Shown here in pieces: positions 30,463 to 39,715 of a stretch of 64,000 nucleotides of DNA. Position numbers and translations under genes: made by a program. The notes under the pieces were generated by a model. It searched no databases and was not told the DNA's origin. It was given only the letters and a program-made list of their open reading frames with translations. Within the stretch, counting starts at the first letter, position 1, and each line of letters starts with the position of its first letter. The stretch comes from Leptospira broomii serovar Hurstbridge str. 5399 (GTDB lineage Bacteria; Spirochaetota; Leptospiria; Leptospirales; Leptospiraceae): assembly GCF_000243715.2 (NCBI RefSeq), contig NZ_AHMO02000008.1, positions 1,971,001 through 2,035,000 on the forward strand, in the 5' to 3' direction.

Positions 30463-31368
30463 ATGAAGAAAGACCATTTAACTTATTTTCCCGAGAATCG
30501 TTCCGTTCGCCCTGTCATTATCCAGCATCTCGCCGAATTCTATTACAATTTTTATTATTTGGTTAGCAATATCATCGGAATCTTTGTGACCTTACCGGAT
30601 CATAAGGAAGGGGACAAACGTCCCGTCGTGTTAGTTACCGGATTTTTAGGAAGGAACATTACCTGGAAGGCGATGCGAGATTGTTTGGTATCTCTGGGGC
30701 ATCCTGTTTATGCGGTCCCGCTCGGTTTTCAAACCGGAGATATTCGGAAGAAAAGCAAGCTATTGGAAAATTTCATCTTAGAAAAGGGAATCAAGGATTG
30801 CTACATCGTTGGGCATTCGATGGGCGGCCTGATCGCAGCCGGATTGAGTTATAAAGGAAGGGACAGGGTTCGTAAAATTTTTACCGTGGGTTCTCCTTTG
30901 CACGGAACGTATATGGCGTATACTGCGCCGATCTTTCCTTGCACCTGGCAAATGGTCCCCGGATCAAAACTGGTGCGCGAAGTCGTAGAGACCTATTCCA
31001 CATTTCATAATGTCCAAGCGATTTTTACTCGAGGTGATTCTATCGTTCGTCCTTGGCAAAGCGCTCGGCTAGGTCATTTTGACGACGTGGAGATTCCGGA
31101 GTACGGCCACTTGAATTTATATCTTGGACCGTTGGGAATCGAATGTCTAAGTTCTTTGATTACGGCGGAAGAGAAGAAAGATCCGCTTCCGATTAAACAT
31201 AAGTCCGTTAAGCAGGATTCGGAGAGCGTAGTCCTTGCGACTCCTAAAAAAGCTAAATCGAAAAAGACTTCTCAAACCTCTAAGAAGAAATCTTCGCCGA
31301 AAACGGCGGGCGCTGCCAAAAAGAAAACGGCGGGAAAAAAATCGGCTAAGCCGAAAAAGAAGAGATAA
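30463..31368 (+). CDS. Alpha/beta-hydrolase (lipase/esterase) with lysine-rich tail
   Basis: 301 aa. Residues ~45-230 form a lipase-type alpha/beta hydrolase: [18 protein letters not shown] (oxyanion strand), the nucleophile elbow [14 protein letters not shown], then [14 protein letters not shown] as in PGAP1/triacylglycerol lipases. An acidic residue ([10 protein letters not shown] region) and a late His ([11 protein letters not shown]) complete the likely triad. The last ~50 residues are a low-complexity Lys/Ala/Ser tail resembling histone H1 tails ([10 protein letters not shown]..., [16 protein letters not shown]). A short hydrophobic stretch (~20-45) may bind membrane. The substrate is unknown, and the start has no clear Shine-Dalgarno. 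Confidence 0.82.
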   Translation: MKKDHLTYFPENRSVRPVIIQHLAEFYYNFYYLVSNIIGIFVTLPDHKEGDKRPVVLVTGFLGRNITWKAMRDCLVSLGHPVYAVPLGFQTGDIRKKSKLLENFILEKGIKDCYIVGHSMGGLIAAGLSYKGRDRVRKIFTVGSPLHGTYMAYTAPIFPCTWQMVPGSKLVREVVETYSTFHNVQAIFTRGDSIVRPWQSARLGHFDDVEIPEYGHLNLYLGPLGIECLSSLITAEEKKDPLPIKHKSVKQDSESVVLATPKKAKSKKTSQTSKKKSSPKTAGAAKKKTAGKKSAKPKKKR

Positions 31369-31402
31369 GGAATAGGATTAACATTCGATAAAAATCGAAT
31401 TT

Positions 31403-32014
31403 TTATCGAATCGTATATTCTTCGAAGATTTCACGTAGCGAATCTTCCATTTCACGAATATATCGCAGATCTTTTGTCATTCTCCAAAGAGTTATGGAAC
31501 CGTGATAAGCCATCAACACCCGTCTTGCGATATAATGGATATCCATGTTTCTGGCAAGTTGACCGGAAGCTACGGCTCGACTCAAATACTCCCGGATCAT
31601 TCGGATCCATTTATCTGCGATTCCCTTTAAGAACTCCGTATACTCCGGATCGGAATCCATGACCTGATTCGCAAAACCTGCAAACGGATCTCCATGAAAT
31701 TCCGCGTGCCGAATCTGTCTCTCTTTGAGAATCACCCAAGCCCTAAGGAACTCCTGCACTTCAGGATATCGGTCCATTAAGGAACCTAGGTCCGCCAAAG
31801 TCTTTTCTTCTTGTCGGGCAAGGTACGCGATACCGAGTTCCTTTTTAGAAGGGAAATGGTCGTACAGACTAGCCGCCACGGACCCCGATTCCTGGATAAT
31901 TTGTCTCATCCCGGTATTGGAGAATCCCTGTTTATAGAAAAGTTCCGTGGCAGTGTCTAGGATCCGTTCCCGGACGCTCGCCCCGGAGTCTCGCTTCTTT
32001 CTCTGCGCTGTCAT
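31403..32014 (-). CDS. TetR family regulator of the thioesterase-thiolase cluster
   Basis: 203 aa. Helix-turn-helix at residues ~12-60: [49 protein letters not shown]. The C-terminal domain is TetR_C-like. Divergent from the thioesterase gene, with the palindrome CAGAACGAACGTTCTG between them. An almost identical palindrome lies before the second thiolase. It is probably a fatty-acyl-responsive repressor of these genes; the ligand is inferred from the targets only. Confidence 0.92.
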   Translation of the reverse strand: MTAQRKKRDSGASVRERILDTATELFYKQGFSNTGMRQIIQESGSVAASLYDHFPSKKELGIAYLARQEEKTLADLGSLMDRYPEVQEFLRAWVILKERQIRHAEFHGDPFAGFANQVMDSDPEYTEFLKGIADKWIRMIREYLSRAVASGQLARNMDIHYIARRVLMAYHGSITLWRMTKDLRYIREMEDSLREIFEEYTIR

Positions 32015-32095
32015 TTGGCTAATTCTTGGGTATTTTCATTATCTCTCGAAAATCCCCTTCTCGTCAATAGAATTTGAGATTAGTGGATAAAAAAC

Positions 32096-32111
32096 CAGAA
32101 CGAACGTTCTG
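32096..32111. promoter_or_regulatory. Probable TetR operator before the thioesterase gene
   Basis: CAGAACGAACGTTCTG: 7-bp arms around AA. It is flanked by A-runs and T-runs as in the second copy at 34701-34714. It sits between the divergent tetR and thioesterase genes, where it can control both. Confidence 0.7.
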
Positions 32112-32167
32112 TATTTTTTGTTGCCCCGATTTCGACCATGTCTAACCTAGTGCCAGGAAGTTCTCCA

Positions 32168-33043
32168 ATGTCTGCACCCGAATTACATACGGTCAAGACC
32201 AGGTTTTCGGACCTGGATACTCAAAGGCATACGACTAGTCGGACCTACGAAGACGCTTGTCTCGGGGATCGATATCGGATTCTGGAAGAAGCAGGATACG
32301 ATTGGAAACGCATGCTCGAAGACTCGGTTCGAATTAATACGATCGCTTCGGATATACGATTTCTTGCCCAGCAAATGGAAAATATGGAATTGGGAATTCG
32401 GACGGAGGTTCGGCCGGGAGAAACCGGTGTAGTACTGTTTACTCAGGAAGTACTCGGACCCAATGAAAAGGTCGCCGCAGAAATTCGAACCTTGATTCGA
32501 ATTGAAAAGGACCGGCAACCGTTGCAAATTTTAGCGGCCGCGGAAAGCGCCGAGGCCTTAATCGCTTCCTTTGAATCCATTCTTCCTTTTTCGGGCCGTT
32601 GCGAACGCGCCGCTACCGATCGGGATTTGTTTTATTGCGAACGAAATCCTTTCGGCGAGTACAACCCGTCTCAATATTGGCGTCTTTTGGAAGAGGGGAG
32701 ATGGCATTTTACTGCGGATTCCGGTCTTTCGCTAGAAGACCTGGTGGCGCTGGATACTACATTATTCTATATGGGTGGAAAGATCCGCTACCACCGACCT
32801 TTGGTTCCCGGAAGAAAAGCTAGAGTTCGCACTTGGATCCGAAACTTTGAAAAAATTTGGAGTAGAATGCGCCAAGAAATTACCGATTCCGTAACCGGAG
32901 AAATCTTAGCAGAGTCTTTAGATGATTTGCTTGTAGTTTCCGTAAGTAAATCCAGACCCAAGAAACCTCCCGAACAATTGGTAACCGGATTCGCTCGGGT
33001 AACCGAATTCGCGGAAGGTAGAGTAACGGACGTTGATAAATGA
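32168..33043 (+). CDS. Acyl-CoA thioesterase (double hot-dog)
   Basis: 291 aa. Two hot-dog halves can be seen: VKTRFSDLDTQRHTTSRTYEDACLGDRYRILEEAGYDWKRM in the first, where the DLD...H region matches the 4HBT active-site helix, and ALDTTLFYMGGKIRYHRPLVPGRKARVRTWI in the second. Such proteins hydrolyse acyl-CoA or act as acyl-ACP thioesterases. I start at ATG 32168 because AGGAAG precedes it by 7 nt; the ATG at 32138 has no such site. It is followed after 52 bp by a thiolase, so likely one operon under the adjacent TetR. Confidence 0.78.
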   Translation: MSAPELHTVKTRFSDLDTQRHTTSRTYEDACLGDRYRILEEAGYDWKRMLEDSVRINTIASDIRFLAQQMENMELGIRTEVRPGETGVVLFTQEVLGPNEKVAAEIRTLIRIEKDRQPLQILAAAESAEALIASFESILPFSGRCERAATDRDLFYCERNPFGEYNPSQYWRLLEEGRWHFTADSGLSLEDLVALDTTLFYMGGKIRYHRPLVPGRKARVRTWIRNFEKIWSRMRQEITDSVTGEILAESLDDLLVVSVSKSRPKKPPEQLVTGFARVTEFAEGRVTDVDK

Positions 33044-33095
33044 AGTATTTAATTAAATCAGTAATAGAAGTAAGACTAATGTCTGGAGAAAGACT

Positions 33096-34421
33096 ATGAA
33101 ACTCGAGAAAAAATTGGCGATATGCACGCCACGTAGAACTCCCTTCGCTCAAATTGCGAAAGCCCTGGGACCTTATCCCGGACATCATCTAGGTCGCCTC
33201 GTGGCCGAAGATATCATCGCAAAAAGCGGACTAAAAAAAGAGCAGTTTGACGGAATCGTAGTTGGAGAAGGATTCTCTAACGCACCGAACTCTGCTCGTG
33301 TCATCGCGAATCTAATCGGTTTACGCGACGAAGTCCCTTCGATCACCGTTTCGAACAACTGTGTTTCCGGAATCGAAGCCCTTTCCGAAGCCGCTCGTCG
33401 TATTATTTTGGGTGAAGGCCAGGTTTATTTGGTGATCGGGGAAGAATCTCAAACTTCCATGCCGTTCGTCGTAAAGAATGCTCGTTTGAATAAAAAAGCC
33501 GGGTCATTGGACAAACTGAAGAAACTATTGCCCGACAATCTTCCGGAAGGAGTGGAGTTAAGAGACACTCTTGAAGACGGATTGGGCGACGGTGAAACTT
33601 CTTACGGCATGCAGGTCACCGCCGAGATTCTCGCGCAAAATTACAATCTATCTAGAGAACTCACGGATAAACTCGCATTCGAATCATTTAAGCGTGCATT
33701 AGAAGCTTCTAAAGCTGGAAGATACGCTCCTTATATAATTCCGGTTAAAGACGAAGACGGAACTGAACTTGCCATCGACGAGGCAGTCGGTCTTCGCGAA
33801 GGTCTTGTGGAAAATCCTAGTCGTATGGGTCGTGCTATGCTTCTCTTTGATAACCCTCAGATGAAGTTCGACGAGTTTAAGACGAAATACGCCAAGGATT
33901 TGACTGCGTCTCATGGACCGACCGTTTCCATTTTCAACGCAAGCCCTCGTTCCGACGGCGCCGCCGGAGTGATTTTGACGACTGTTGAAAAAGCTAAGGA
34001 GCTCGGCCTTAAGATCGAAGCGGTTCTTTCCGGCTGGAGAATGAAGGGGGTCAACCCGAACTTAATGGGAATCGGACAAGCATACTCGACCGAAGGTTTG
34101 CTCCAGGACGTAGGTTTAAAAATCCAAGATATAGATTACGTAGAAATTCACGAAGCGTTTGCTGCAACTGCAGTCGCTGCTTTGGAACAACTCAAGCTCG
34201 ATACCGGTTGGGATTGGGAAAAAAGTTTCGACGATAAGAAAATCAATCCTAATGGAGGATCGATTGCGATCGGACACCCGTTCGGAGCGACCGGAATTCG
34301 TCTCGTAGCGAATGCAATCATGGATCTGAAAGAAGATGCAAAAGCCAAGCGCGTCGTCATAACGGCCTGCGCTCACGGCGGAATCGCAGGTTCTATGCTG
34401 ATCGAAAGATACGAAGGTTAA
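33096..34421 (+). CDS. Thiolase (acetyl-CoA acyltransferase), copy 1
   Basis: 441 aa. It catalyses thiolytic cleavage or condensation of acyl-CoA chains. The nucleophile is C89 in SNNCVSGIEAL, and the acid/base motifs are EIHEAFAATA (HEAF instead of the usual NEAF) and GGSIAIGHPFGATG; the closing Cys is in ITACAHGG. GGAG precedes the ATG by 8 nt. It is downstream of the thioesterase in the same operon, ends at a strong terminator and has a close tandem paralogue. Whether it works in beta-oxidation or in synthesis cannot be told from sequence. Confidence 0.95.
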   Translation: MKLEKKLAICTPRRTPFAQIAKALGPYPGHHLGRLVAEDIIAKSGLKKEQFDGIVVGEGFSNAPNSARVIANLIGLRDEVPSITVSNNCVSGIEALSEAARRIILGEGQVYLVIGEESQTSMPFVVKNARLNKKAGSLDKLKKLLPDNLPEGVELRDTLEDGLGDGETSYGMQVTAEILAQNYNLSRELTDKLAFESFKRALEASKAGRYAPYIIPVKDEDGTELAIDEAVGLREGLVENPSRMGRAMLLFDNPQMKFDEFKTKYAKDLTASHGPTVSIFNASPRSDGAAGVILTTVEKAKELGLKIEAVLSGWRMKGVNPNLMGIGQAYSTEGLLQDVGLKIQDIDYVEIHEAFAATAVAALEQLKLDTGWDWEKSFDDKKINPNGGSIAIGHPFGATGIRLVANAIMDLKEDAKAKRVVITACAHGGIAGSMLIERYEG

Positions 34422-34449
34422 GAAGTCTTTAAACTTTTGTTTATATCGG

Positions 34450-34483
34450 CCCCGGGGGAGTTATTTTCCCTCGGGGTTTTTTT
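34450..34483 (+). terminator. Rho-independent terminator after thiolase 1
   Basis: CCCCGGGGGA (34450-34459) pairs with TCCCTCGGGG (34467-34476) with one G-U, followed by seven T (34477-34483). It closes the thioesterase-thiolase transcript, so the second thiolase needs its own promoter; the rest of this 387-bp gap contains the operator below. Confidence 0.9.
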
Positions 34484-34700
34484 ATCCTCGAGCTAGGCCG
34501 ACGACTTATTCTTTTTACCGCCTAAAGCAGGGATTTTCGTATCGAATCATATAGGTTTGATCTCGAAATTTATTTGAAACGACCGAGTTCATTCACCGTT
34601 ATAACTCATACTATTAGCCTTGAAATAATGAGCTATTGGATAGACTTTCAAAAAGAATGCTCTATTTGCCCTTATTTCTGTATTTTCGGTATAAAAAATA

Positions 34701-34714
34701 AGAACGATCGTTCT
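34701..34714. promoter_or_regulatory. Probable TetR operator before thiolase 2
   Basis: Perfect 14-bp palindrome AGAACGATCGTTCT with A-rich left and T-rich right flank, matching the operator at 32096-32111 except for one centre base. It lies 95 bp before the thiolase 2 ATG, so both units probably answer to the same repressor. Confidence 0.7.
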
Positions 34715-34808
34715 GTTTTTCGTGAATATTCTATAATAAGAGCGGTCTAATTTTTAAAGACAGGCCGAATATCAAAAATAAGATAAGGCGACCGTCAGGA
34801 GATAGAGT

Positions 34809-36131
34809 ATGAAACTCGAAAGGAAATTGGCGATATGCACGCCGCGTAGAACTCCTTTTGCTCAAATTGCAAAAGCTCTTGGATCTTATCCGGCTCATCA
34901 TTTAGGTCGCATCGTTGCTGAAGACATCATTCAAAAGAGCGGTTTAAAGAAAGAATTGTTTGACGGAATCATAGCGGGTGAGGGTTTTCCGAGCGCGCCA
35001 AACTCGGCTCGCGTCATTGCGAACTTAGTGGGTTTGAGAGACGAAGTTCCTTCCATTACTCTTTCAAACAATTGCGTGTCGGGATTAGAGGCAGTTTCCG
35101 AGGCCGCTAGAAGAATTATTCTCGGTGAAGGGGAACTCTTTCTTGTGATCGGAGAAGAATCCCAAACTGGGATGCCCTTTATCGTTAAAAACGCAAGAAT
35201 GAATAAAAAAGCGGGTTCCCTTGACAAACTTAAGAAACTCCTTCCGGATCATTTACCGGAAGGAGTCGAAATCCGCGATACCTTGGAAGACGGACTGGAT
35301 GACGGTGAAAATTCCTACGGAATGCAGGTCACTGCGGAGATCCTCGCGCAAAGCTATAATCTTTCTAGAGAAATTTCGGATAAAGTAGCGTTCGAATCTT
35401 TCAAACGAGCTTTGGAAGCATCCGAGGCAGGAAAGTATTCTCCGTATATTATTCCGGTTAAGGATGAAGAAGGCAACGAACTAAGAGTGGACGAAGCGGT
35501 CGAATTGCGAAGAGGTTTGGTGGAAAATCCGAGTCGAATGGGTCGAGCAATGTTGCTATTCGACAATCCTCAAATGAAGTTCGAGGATTTTAAAAAGAAG
35601 TATGGAAAAGATTTGAAGGTTACGCACGGGCCGACCGTATCGATCTTTAACGCAAGTCCTCGTTCTGACGGAGCTGCCGGACTTATTTTAACGACAGTGG
35701 AAAAGGCGAAGGAGCTAGGCTTAAAGATTGAAGCAGTTCTTAGCGGCTGGAAAATGAAGGGAGTTCATCCAAACCTTATGGGTGTCGGGCAAGCCTATGC
35801 AACGGAGAGTTTGCTCGAGGAATTCGGTTTAGCGATCGAAGATATGGATTACGTAGAAATTCATGAAGCTTATGCGGCGACCGCCATTGGCGCAATGGAG
35901 CAGATCAGAATCGATACCGGTTGGGCTTGGGAAAAAAGTTTCGATGCCAAGAAAATCAATCCTAACGGCGGATCGATTGCAATCGGACATCCCTTCGGGG
36001 CAACCGGGGTCCGTCTAGTTGCCAATGCCATTATGGACATAGCCGAGGATCAGTTCGCGAATCGAATATTAATCACTGCTTGTGCTCACGGCGGAATCGC
36101 CGCCACGATGATTATCGAGCGATACCGATAA
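34809..36131 (+). CDS. Thiolase (acetyl-CoA acyltransferase), copy 2
   Basis: 440 aa, a close paralogue of the gene just upstream with the same start (MKLE-KLAICTPRRTPFAQIAKALG) and the same active-site motifs: LSNNCVSGLEAV, EIHEAYAATA, GGSIAIGHPFGATG, ITACAHGG. Differences are spread over the whole length, so the duplication is not recent. AGGAG precedes the ATG by 7 nt. It is expressed from its own promoter with a TetR-like operator. The two copies may prefer different chain lengths, which is inference. Confidence 0.95.
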   Translation: MKLERKLAICTPRRTPFAQIAKALGSYPAHHLGRIVAEDIIQKSGLKKELFDGIIAGEGFPSAPNSARVIANLVGLRDEVPSITLSNNCVSGLEAVSEAARRIILGEGELFLVIGEESQTGMPFIVKNARMNKKAGSLDKLKKLLPDHLPEGVEIRDTLEDGLDDGENSYGMQVTAEILAQSYNLSREISDKVAFESFKRALEASEAGKYSPYIIPVKDEEGNELRVDEAVELRRGLVENPSRMGRAMLLFDNPQMKFEDFKKKYGKDLKVTHGPTVSIFNASPRSDGAAGLILTTVEKAKELGLKIEAVLSGWKMKGVHPNLMGVGQAYATESLLEEFGLAIEDMDYVEIHEAYAATAIGAMEQIRIDTGWAWEKSFDAKKINPNGGSIAIGHPFGATGVRLVANAIMDIAEDQFANRILITACAHGGIAATMIIERYR

Positions 36132-36251
36132 GAATTCAATTCGCCTTTCAAAGGAACGCTCCGGACGAACAAGTCCGGGGCGTTCTTAAAATTCTTTCCC
36201 TAATAAAACTTTTTGAGAGACTTTCGGACAGACAGGTTTTGTCTAAGGACT

Positions 36252-36794
36252 ATGTATTGGAAACTTCCTTTCGCGTTTCTTATTGGCCTACCGTTTCTTT
36301 CAATAATGGGAGCTCCAAAGAGTCTTTACGATTTTACGGTTAAGGACATTCGCGGAAATGATATATCGCTTTCTAAATATAAGGGAAAAACGGTATTGAT
36401 CGTGAATGTCGCATCTAAATGCGGCTATACTTACCAGTATGACAATTTAGAAAAAGTTTATAAAAAATATAAAGACAGGGGTTTTGTCGTAGTCGGTTTT
36501 CCCGCAAATAATTTCGGATCTCAGGAACCGGGTAGCGATAAGGATATCGAACAGTTTTGTAGGCTTCAGAAAGGAGCCACCTTCGATATGATGTCTAAGA
36601 TTTCCGTGAAGGGGGAAGATAAGCATCCGTTATATTCGTATCTAACTTCTTCCGCTCAACCTTCCGGAGAAATTCAATGGAACTTTGAAAAATTTTTAAT
36701 CTCGCCCGAGGGTAAGATCATTTCTCGTTATCCTTCCGCCGTAGAACCTGACAGTAAGGCAATCACCGAGGCGATCGAGAAAATTTTGAAGTAG
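36252..36794 (+). CDS. Glutathione-peroxidase-family protein, exported
   Basis: 180 aa. Thiol peroxidase of the GPx family with Cys in place of selenocysteine: [10 protein letters not shown] (peroxidatic Cys), [17 protein letters not shown] (Gln) and [12 protein letters not shown] (Trp/Asn of the tetrad). An N-terminal hydrophobic leader ([16 protein letters not shown]) suggests periplasmic location. A longer TTG frame from 36213 exists; ATG at 36252 fits the signal peptide. It lacks the mammalian-type glutathione-binding residues, so the reductant is probably thioredoxin-like. Upstream lies thiolase 2, 120 bp away; downstream a hydrolase lipoprotein after 32 bp. Confidence 0.93.
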   Translation: MYWKLPFAFLIGLPFLSIMGAPKSLYDFTVKDIRGNDISLSKYKGKTVLIVNVASKCGYTYQYDNLEKVYKKYKDRGFVVVGFPANNFGSQEPGSDKDIEQFCRLQKGATFDMMSKISVKGEDKHPLYSYLTSSAQPSGEIQWNFEKFLISPEGKIISRYPSAVEPDSKAITEAIEKILK

Positions 36795-36826
36795 ATTTTG
36801 TCGGACCTTTTCCAAAGGTAAGCCAT

Positions 36827-37933
36827 ATGAATTTTCGTTTCTTCGTCGTTATTATTTTGTTACCTCTCTTAGCGGCTTGCGTTCAACACGAAAAGAAGAT
36901 GAGCGAGACGGAAATGATCCAGGACGTTCTTTTAGTCCTGTCGTACCCGTATCTTTTGAACAACTGCGCGATTACGGGAATTTCTCCTCAAGGGCCGGTT
37001 ACGCAAATTACCAGCGGGTACGGAATGCGCGGAACTCATCAAGTCGCGGTCGCTCCCCTTCAAAATCCCATCGCTGATCGCCGCGTATGCGTTTATTACC
37101 CTGCCGATCAATCTAGTCCGGCCCCTGTACTATTTTTGTTTCACGGTTTTAGCTCTCCTTCCGCAGAACCGTATTACCCGCTGATCGATTTTTACGTTTC
37201 GAAAGGTTACGTCGTCGTATTTCCCATTTACTTTTCCGATACAAGACCTCCAACACAGAATTATGATATAATGTGGGCCGGACTTAAATTTGCGGTCGAT
37301 ACGTTTCCGAGTAAGATCGACACTAGGAAAGTCGGGTTCATGGGTCATTCCTATGGCGGAGGCGCCACTCCCTATATGGCTCATAAAGGTTTGTTCGAAC
37401 AGTCTTGGGGTTCTCTCGGTTCTTTCATGTATCTCGCCGCCCCCTGGTATTCATTCAGTACGACGAACGCGAATCTGACCGATTTTACCAACGCAACTAA
37501 ACTAATCGTCCAGGTTTACGAAGAGGATCAGACGAACGATCATCGGATGGGAATCGATATCTTTAATAGCGTGACGTCCATCGCATCCACCGAAAGATCC
37601 TATCAGGTTATCCATACGGATTCGTACGGCGGCTACACATTGAAGTCGGATCATTACGTTCCGATCAAAGATACGATTCTAGGAATCGGCGCCCTGAACG
37701 GTTACGATTTTTACGGAGTCTGGAGGCAGTTGGATGCATTGACAGACTATGCATTTAACGGAACGGCTGCCGGAGCCAATACCGCCTTGGGTTCGGGAAA
37801 CGGAAACTTCTCCATGGGAACCTACCCCGACGGATCTGCCGTAAGACGGATGGATTTTACCCGCAGCCCTGCACCTTTGCAGGCGGAGAGTTACTATTCC
37901 CAGCAGTGGAGCAATTCGCTGAATCCTAGATAG
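36827..37933 (+). CDS. Alpha/beta-hydrolase lipoprotein (chlorophyllase/dienelactone-like)
   Basis: 368 aa lipoprotein: the leader FFVVIILLPLLAAC ends at a lipobox Cys (about residue 17). The mature part has a hydrolase core VLFLFHGFSSPSAEPYYPLIDFYVSKGYVVVFPIY, the nucleophile elbow VGFMGHSYGGGA, and a late SDHYVPIKD that may give the His. Similar layouts occur in secreted cutinase/chlorophyllase-like enzymes. The C-terminal ~60 residues are Gly/Ala/Asn rich. Natural substrate unknown. It may share a transcript with the GPx gene (32 bp apart). Confidence 0.8.
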   Translation: MNFRFFVVIILLPLLAACVQHEKKMSETEMIQDVLLVLSYPYLLNNCAITGISPQGPVTQITSGYGMRGTHQVAVAPLQNPIADRRVCVYYPADQSSPAPVLFLFHGFSSPSAEPYYPLIDFYVSKGYVVVFPIYFSDTRPPTQNYDIMWAGLKFAVDTFPSKIDTRKVGFMGHSYGGGATPYMAHKGLFEQSWGSLGSFMYLAAPWYSFSTTNANLTDFTNATKLIVQVYEEDQTNDHRMGIDIFNSVTSIASTERSYQVIHTDSYGGYTLKSDHYVPIKDTILGIGALNGYDFYGVWRQLDALTDYAFNGTAAGANTALGSGNGNFSMGTYPDGSAVRRMDFTRSPAPLQAESYYSQQWSNSLNPR

Positions 37934-37960
37934 ATTGGAAACCATCGCCTCGAATATCGA

Positions 37961-38671
37961 TTAAGAAATCATAAGATACGTTTTTAAAAAAGAAACGGTC
38001 AAACTCCAGGCCTGCTGTGCGGCTTCTTTATTATAGGCCGATCTTGCATCGCAGAAAAAACCGTGGTTAGCGTCGGAAAATATCGCCTCTACATAATGTT
38101 TATTATGTTTTCGTAAAGAATCAGATACGGATCTATAGTGTTCGGGTAGGATATTTTTGTCCAAACCGGCCCACACGAGCAGGATAGGCCCGTTCTGTCT
38201 TTCGCAATAGGATAATAGACTGGGGGCAATTCCTCCGCCGTAATAGGATGCCGCCGCTTGCAGGGGTAAAAACGAATTTGCAAGAAAGGAAACCTTTCCT
38301 CCCAGGCAATAACCGACGCTTCCTATCAAATCCGATTTTACCTCCGAACGGGAAAGTAACCAGGAATACGTCGCCTTTAGATCGGATTCAAGAGTCTCGA
38401 TCGTGATCGCACTAAAATGAGGGCGAGCGGCCCTAAAATCTTCATAGCTACCCTCGTACCCGGGAGGGGCCGTTCGATGAAATAATTCCGGCGCGATCGT
38501 ATAAAATCCTTCCTTAGCGAATCTTTGGGCGACGTCTTTTATATGATGGTTTACTCCGAAGACTTCCTGCAAAACAATAAGAGCGGGGGAAGGCCCGTGA
38601 TCCGGTCTGGCGATAAATGCATGCATTATGCCGCCGTCATCGATTGAGAGTTGGGTTTGTTCTAGGATCAC
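37961..38671 (-). CDS. Dienelactone hydrolase family protein
   Basis: 236 aa. Alpha/beta hydrolase with Cys nucleophile: the elbow reads GSVGYCLGGKVSF, the Asp is in WAGLDKNI, and the His in SDANHGFFCD. N-terminal LIVLQEVFGVNHHIKDVAQRFAKEGFYTIAPEL is typical. GTG at 38671 was chosen because GAGGAG lies 6 nt before it; the TTG at 38689 has no such site. It is convergent with the hydrolase lipoprotein and divergent from the ChaN-like gene. The true substrate is unknown. Confidence 0.92.
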   Translation of the reverse strand: MILEQTQLSIDDGGIMHAFIARPDHGPSPALIVLQEVFGVNHHIKDVAQRFAKEGFYTIAPELFHRTAPPGYEGSYEDFRAARPHFSAITIETLESDLKATYSWLLSRSEVKSDLIGSVGYCLGGKVSFLANSFLPLQAAASYYGGGIAPSLLSYCERQNGPILLVWAGLDKNILPEHYRSVSDSLRKHNKHYVEAIFSDANHGFFCDARSAYNKEAAQQAWSLTVSFLKTYLMIS

Positions 38672-38790
38672 ACGGAACTCCTCGTTCAAGGCGGAAATTC
38701 ATTCGTTTAACGTATGAAAAGTCAAGACTCCATTTTGAAATCCTTTAAAGAAATTCTTTTCTTTTTTTTATCCATGTTCATTCTCTGATT

Positions 38791-39657
38791 ATGTTATTTC
38801 GAAAAGTTCTCCTAATTTTCATGATGCCGCTCGGACTAGCTTCCCAATCCGACGGCTTGGTATCGGAGAAGATATTCGATTCTAAATCTCAAACCCTCGT
38901 CTCCCGGACTAACGTCGAAAGTAAAGTTCGTGAGGCCGATGTGATTATAATTGGGGAAGAGCATGATGATGCGGCAGGTCATGAATGGCAGCTTAGTACG
39001 TTTAAAAAATTATCCGAGAGTTTCGCCCTCACGTTATCGCTCGAAATGTTGGAAAGAGATCAGCAGATTATCGTAGACGAATATCTAAAGGAGGGTCTAA
39101 CCGAAAAAGGATACTTGAATCATACAAAATTTTGGCCTAATTATGCGAAAGATTATCACCCGATTGTTGAAGCCGCAAAAATTCGTAATATTCCGGTTTT
39201 AGCTTCAAATGCACCTAGACGATACGTGAATCTAGTCTCTCAAAAAGGGATCCAGTCTTTAATGAAAATCCGCTCCCCTTTTCTGCCGCCTCGATATCTG
39301 CTTCGTTTACATCGACAAGTCGAATATGAAGCTAAGTTGACGCAAGCGATGGGGGGACATCACTCGGAAGGCTCGACATCGAACATACAAAACTTCATAG
39401 ATGCTCAATATCTTTGGGATGCTAGCATGGCTGATGCTATCGCGGAGGAGTTTTATACTACCGGCAGAAAGATCGTGCATATTAACGGTCGTTTTCATAG
39501 CGATCAAGGTATGGGAGTTACCTATCGTCTAAGACAAATGGGTTTAAAAGTCCTAGTATTTAGCGTTTTTCCTTTAGAGGAAGGGCGAAAATTGGGTAGG
39601 GAGGAATTCGAGCTTGCGGACTTTTTGGTTATAACGACGAGAAAGTCACTTCCGTAA
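38791..39657 (+). CDS. ChaN-like haem-binding uptake protein
   Basis: 288 aa with a signal peptide (LLIFMMPLGLAS). The ChaN/Tiki family pattern: ADVIIIGEEHDDAAGHEWQLSTFKKL (GExHDx motif), LEMLERDQQIIVDEYL, WPNYAKDYHPIVEAAKIRNIPVLASNAPRRYV, and the late FYTTGRKIVHINGRFHSDQGMGVTYRL. Members are periplasmic or outer-membrane proteins linked to haem binding or metal-dependent proteolysis-like folds. It precedes the PBP gene by 58 bp in the same direction, perhaps co-transcribed. Confidence 0.88.
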   Translation: MLFRKVLLIFMMPLGLASQSDGLVSEKIFDSKSQTLVSRTNVESKVREADVIIIGEEHDDAAGHEWQLSTFKKLSESFALTLSLEMLERDQQIIVDEYLKEGLTEKGYLNHTKFWPNYAKDYHPIVEAAKIRNIPVLASNAPRRYVNLVSQKGIQSLMKIRSPFLPPRYLLRLHRQVEYEAKLTQAMGGHHSEGSTSNIQNFIDAQYLWDASMADAIAEEFYTTGRKIVHINGRFHSDQGMGVTYRLRQMGLKVLVFSVFPLEEGRKLGREEFELADFLVITTRKSLP

Positions 39658-39715
39658 GACGTCCGCCATAATTTCGTGCTTGTAGGAGCACGCTTTTTCT
39701 CCGACAGTACCACTG

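Noticed and set aside
33096..36131. Tandem thiolases as an assembly duplication
   Set aside because: The copies differ at many positions throughout and have different flanking DNA, so they are real diverged paralogues.
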